From Leifsonia xyli (lineage in GTDB: Bacteria > Actinomycetota > Actinomycetes > Actinomycetales > Microbacteriaceae): a DNA stretch of 64,000 bases. The stretch lies in contig CP014761.1 of the NCBI GenBank assembly GCA_001647635.1, positions 2,480,001-2,544,000 of the forward strand, given 5' to 3'. Shown here in pieces: positions 62,566-64,000 of this stretch. The notes beneath the pieces are model-generated. The model saw only the letters and a list, made by a program, of their open reading frames with translations, ran no database searches and was not told the origin of the DNA. Position numbers and translations under genes: made by a program. How positions within the stretch are numbered: the first letter of the stretch is position 1; each line of letters starts with the position of its first letter.

Positions 62566-63954
62566 TCAGCGGGAGGCGGGCACCGCGTCCCGCAGGAAGT
62601 CGCGCATCCAGCGCGCGCTCCGCTTGGGCGTGCGCTTCTGCGTCTGGTAGTCGACGTGCACGATCCCGAAGCGACGCGAGTAGCCCCACGCCCACTCCCA
62701 GTTGTCGATCAGCGACCAGATGAAGTAGCCCTGCAACGGAAGGCCCTCGGCGACCGCGTTGCGCGCGGCCTCGAAGTGGGCCTCCAGGTACTCGGCGCGC
62801 GCGCCGTCGTCGATCTCACCGTCCGCATCCACCCGGTCGGGATAGGCGGCGCCGTTCTCGGTGATGTACAGCGGCAGGTCCGGCGCGAGCGCATTGGCCT
62901 GGCGCAGCACGTCGACCATCCCGTCGGGGTGGATCTCCCAGCCCATCTGGGTGACGGGCGCTCCCGTCTTGACGAACCGGACGTGCTCGCTGCCCGGGTA
63001 GGCGCTCGCCGGTGCGTCAGTCGCGGGCTTCGAGCCCGAGGCGACGGTGTGGCGGCTGTAGTAGTTGATGCCGAGGAAGTCGATCGGCGCCGAGATGAGC
63101 TTCAGGTCGTCGTCGGTCGCGTGCTCGGCGAACCACTCCGTCTCACCCAGGTCATCGAGCACGTCGGCGGGGTAGGAGCCCGTCAGCACCGGGTCGAGGA
63201 ACAGCCGGTTGCTGAGGCCGTCGATCCGGCGCGCGGCGTCCGCGTCCGCCTCGGAGTCGCCCGCGGGCCGCACCGAGTACAGGTTCAGTGTGGTGCCGAC
63301 GTTCGCCTGGGGGACGATCGCGCGCAGCGCCTCCAGCGCGTGACCGTGGCCGAGGAGCAGGTGGTGCGCCGCGTGCGCCGACCGCGTCCCGAGGGTGCGG
63401 CCGGGTGCGTGGTGGCCGCTCGCGTATCCGAGGAACGCCGAGCACCACGGCTCGTTGAGTGTGATCCAGTCGGTGACGACGTCGCCCAGCTCCTCCGCGA
63501 CGAGCGCCGTGTAGTCGGCGAACCGCTTGGCGGTGTCGCGGTCGAGCCAGCCGCCGCGGTCCTCCAGCGCCTGCGGCAGGTCCCAGTGGTACAGGGTCGC
63601 CCACGGGGTGATGCCGCGCTCGCGTAGCGACTCGGCGAGCCGGCGGTAGAAGTCGAGGCCCGCGCGGTTCGCCGGCCCCGTGCCGCCGGCCTGGATGCGC
63701 GGCCACGCGATCGAGAACGGGTAGGCGTCGAGGCCGAGGTCGGCCATGAGCACGACGTCCTCCGCCCAGCGGTGGTAGTGGTCGTCTGCCACATCGCCGG
63801 TGCTGCCGTCGGCGATCGCGCCCGGGACGCGTGCGAACGCATCCCAGATGCTCTCGCCGCGGCCGTCCTCGTGGGTGGCGCCCTCGATCTGGTACGAGGC
63901 GGTCGCGGTCCCGAACACGAACCCGTCGGGGAGGTCGCTTCTCTGCATGGTCAC
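62566..63954 (-). CDS. Beta-glucosidase, glycoside hydrolase family 1
   Basis: A 462-residue GH1 enzyme hydrolysing beta-glucosides. FVFGTATASYQIEGA, the acid/base Glu in ITLNEPWC and the nucleophile Glu in LYITENGAAYPD are present; GYFIWSLIDNWEWAWGYSRR is the C-terminal signature. GTG 63954 overlaps the upstream stop (GTGA); ATG 63948 is an alternative. Cytoplasmic: no signal peptide. It follows an upstream gene cut by the window edge. Confidence 0.93.
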   Translation of the reverse strand: MTMQRSDLPDGFVFGTATASYQIEGATHEDGRGESIWDAFARVPGAIADGSTGDVADDHYHRWAEDVVLMADLGLDAYPFSIAWPRIQAGGTGPANRAGLDFYRRLAESLRERGITPWATLYHWDLPQALEDRGGWLDRDTAKRFADYTALVAEELGDVVTDWITLNEPWCSAFLGYASGHHAPGRTLGTRSAHAAHHLLLGHGHALEALRAIVPQANVGTTLNLYSVRPAGDSEADADAARRIDGLSNRLFLDPVLTGSYPADVLDDLGETEWFAEHATDDDLKLISAPIDFLGINYYSRHTVASGSKPATDAPASAYPGSEHVRFVKTGAPVTQMGWEIHPDGMVDVLRQANALAPDLPLYITENGAAYPDRVDADGEIDDGARAEYLEAHFEAARNAVAEGLPLQGYFIWSLIDNWEWAWGYSRRFGIVHVDYQTQKRTPKRSARWMRDFLRDAVPASR

Positions 63955-64000
63955 TGCTCCTTGGACGGGGCGAGCCAGTCGCCGATGAGCTCGGCTCCGC
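63951..64000 (-). CDS. 3' end of an upstream gene, truncated by window edge
   Basis: The leftward frame from the edge reads GAELIGDWLAPSKEQ and stops with a TGA overlapping the beta-glucosidase GTG (GTGA). Only 15 residues are visible, so identity cannot be given. A sugar transporter or glycosidase gene would be usual here. Confidence 0.5.
   Translation of the reverse strand, partial: GAELIGDWLAPSKEQ

Overview
The window is high-GC DNA with actinobacterial gene content. Many genes start with GTG, operons use 4-bp ATGA/GTGA overlaps, and many genes have a TAnnnT box 6-7 nt before the start codon with no Shine-Dalgarno, which is a leaderless arrangement. A DUF7882-type small protein, paired MarR genes, CsbD, fused sigma factors and a split treXYZ-type cluster fit the Microbacteriaceae, probably a Leifsonia relative. 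This placement is an inference from content; no rRNA gene is present. About 70 protein genes fill the window. I see no tRNA, rRNA, CRISPR array, insertion sequence or phage. No gene-free stretch exceeds 300 bases; the longest (49200-49427) holds only promoter-like sequence.

Layout. 1-3790: a leftward MarR/MFS/proline iminopeptidase/P-loop kinase/glutaredoxin run, with an aldo/keto reductase cut by the left edge. 3832-9297: hydrolases, a lipoate ligase with permuted domains, glycerate kinase and small proteins. 9395-10572: a frameshifted UDP-GlcNAc 2-epimerase. 10666-19392: an envelope/stress island with a stand-alone ECF sigma factor, a large LuxR ATPase, small proteins, a membrane HtrA protease, an ECF sigma factor fused to a zinc finger, membrane segment(s) and a LamG-like domain, a frameshifted M23 peptidase and a PAP2 phosphatase. 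19585-27196: DHA2 exporter with MarR, secreted protein, PHP/PolX-like protein, DHFR-like reductase, UvrA2-type ABC protein, GNAT. 27272-36665: storage carbohydrate and trehalose genes (GH15, Ser/Thr kinase, glgX/treX; treZ, treY) split by a HicAB toxin-antitoxin pair on the other strand. 36801-38522: DUF7882, two tandem MarR paralogues and CsbD. 38608-46103: GlxA regulator, a palindrome array, and a LacI-controlled amino-acid-type ABC transporter with two oxidoreductases. 46184-56838: hydrolases, GH6, IclR with an aromatic monooxygenase, MetY with an FMN monooxygenase, CGNR regulator. 56900-64000: EamA, methyltransferase, small DUF genes, AraC/MFS pair, GH1 beta-glucosidase.

Working together. 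glgX/TreX debranches glycogen, and treY and treZ convert the linear glucan to trehalose; the coupled kinase and GH15 enzyme suggest a regulated storage-sugar unit. The LacI operon has two perfect palindromic operators. The most unusual points are the membrane-tethered sigma factor, an apparent ATC start codon in the second tandem MarR gene, an array of 20-bp-spaced palindromes running into the LacI reading frame, a kinase embedded in the glycogen operon, and two reading frames broken by a single base in G/C runs.
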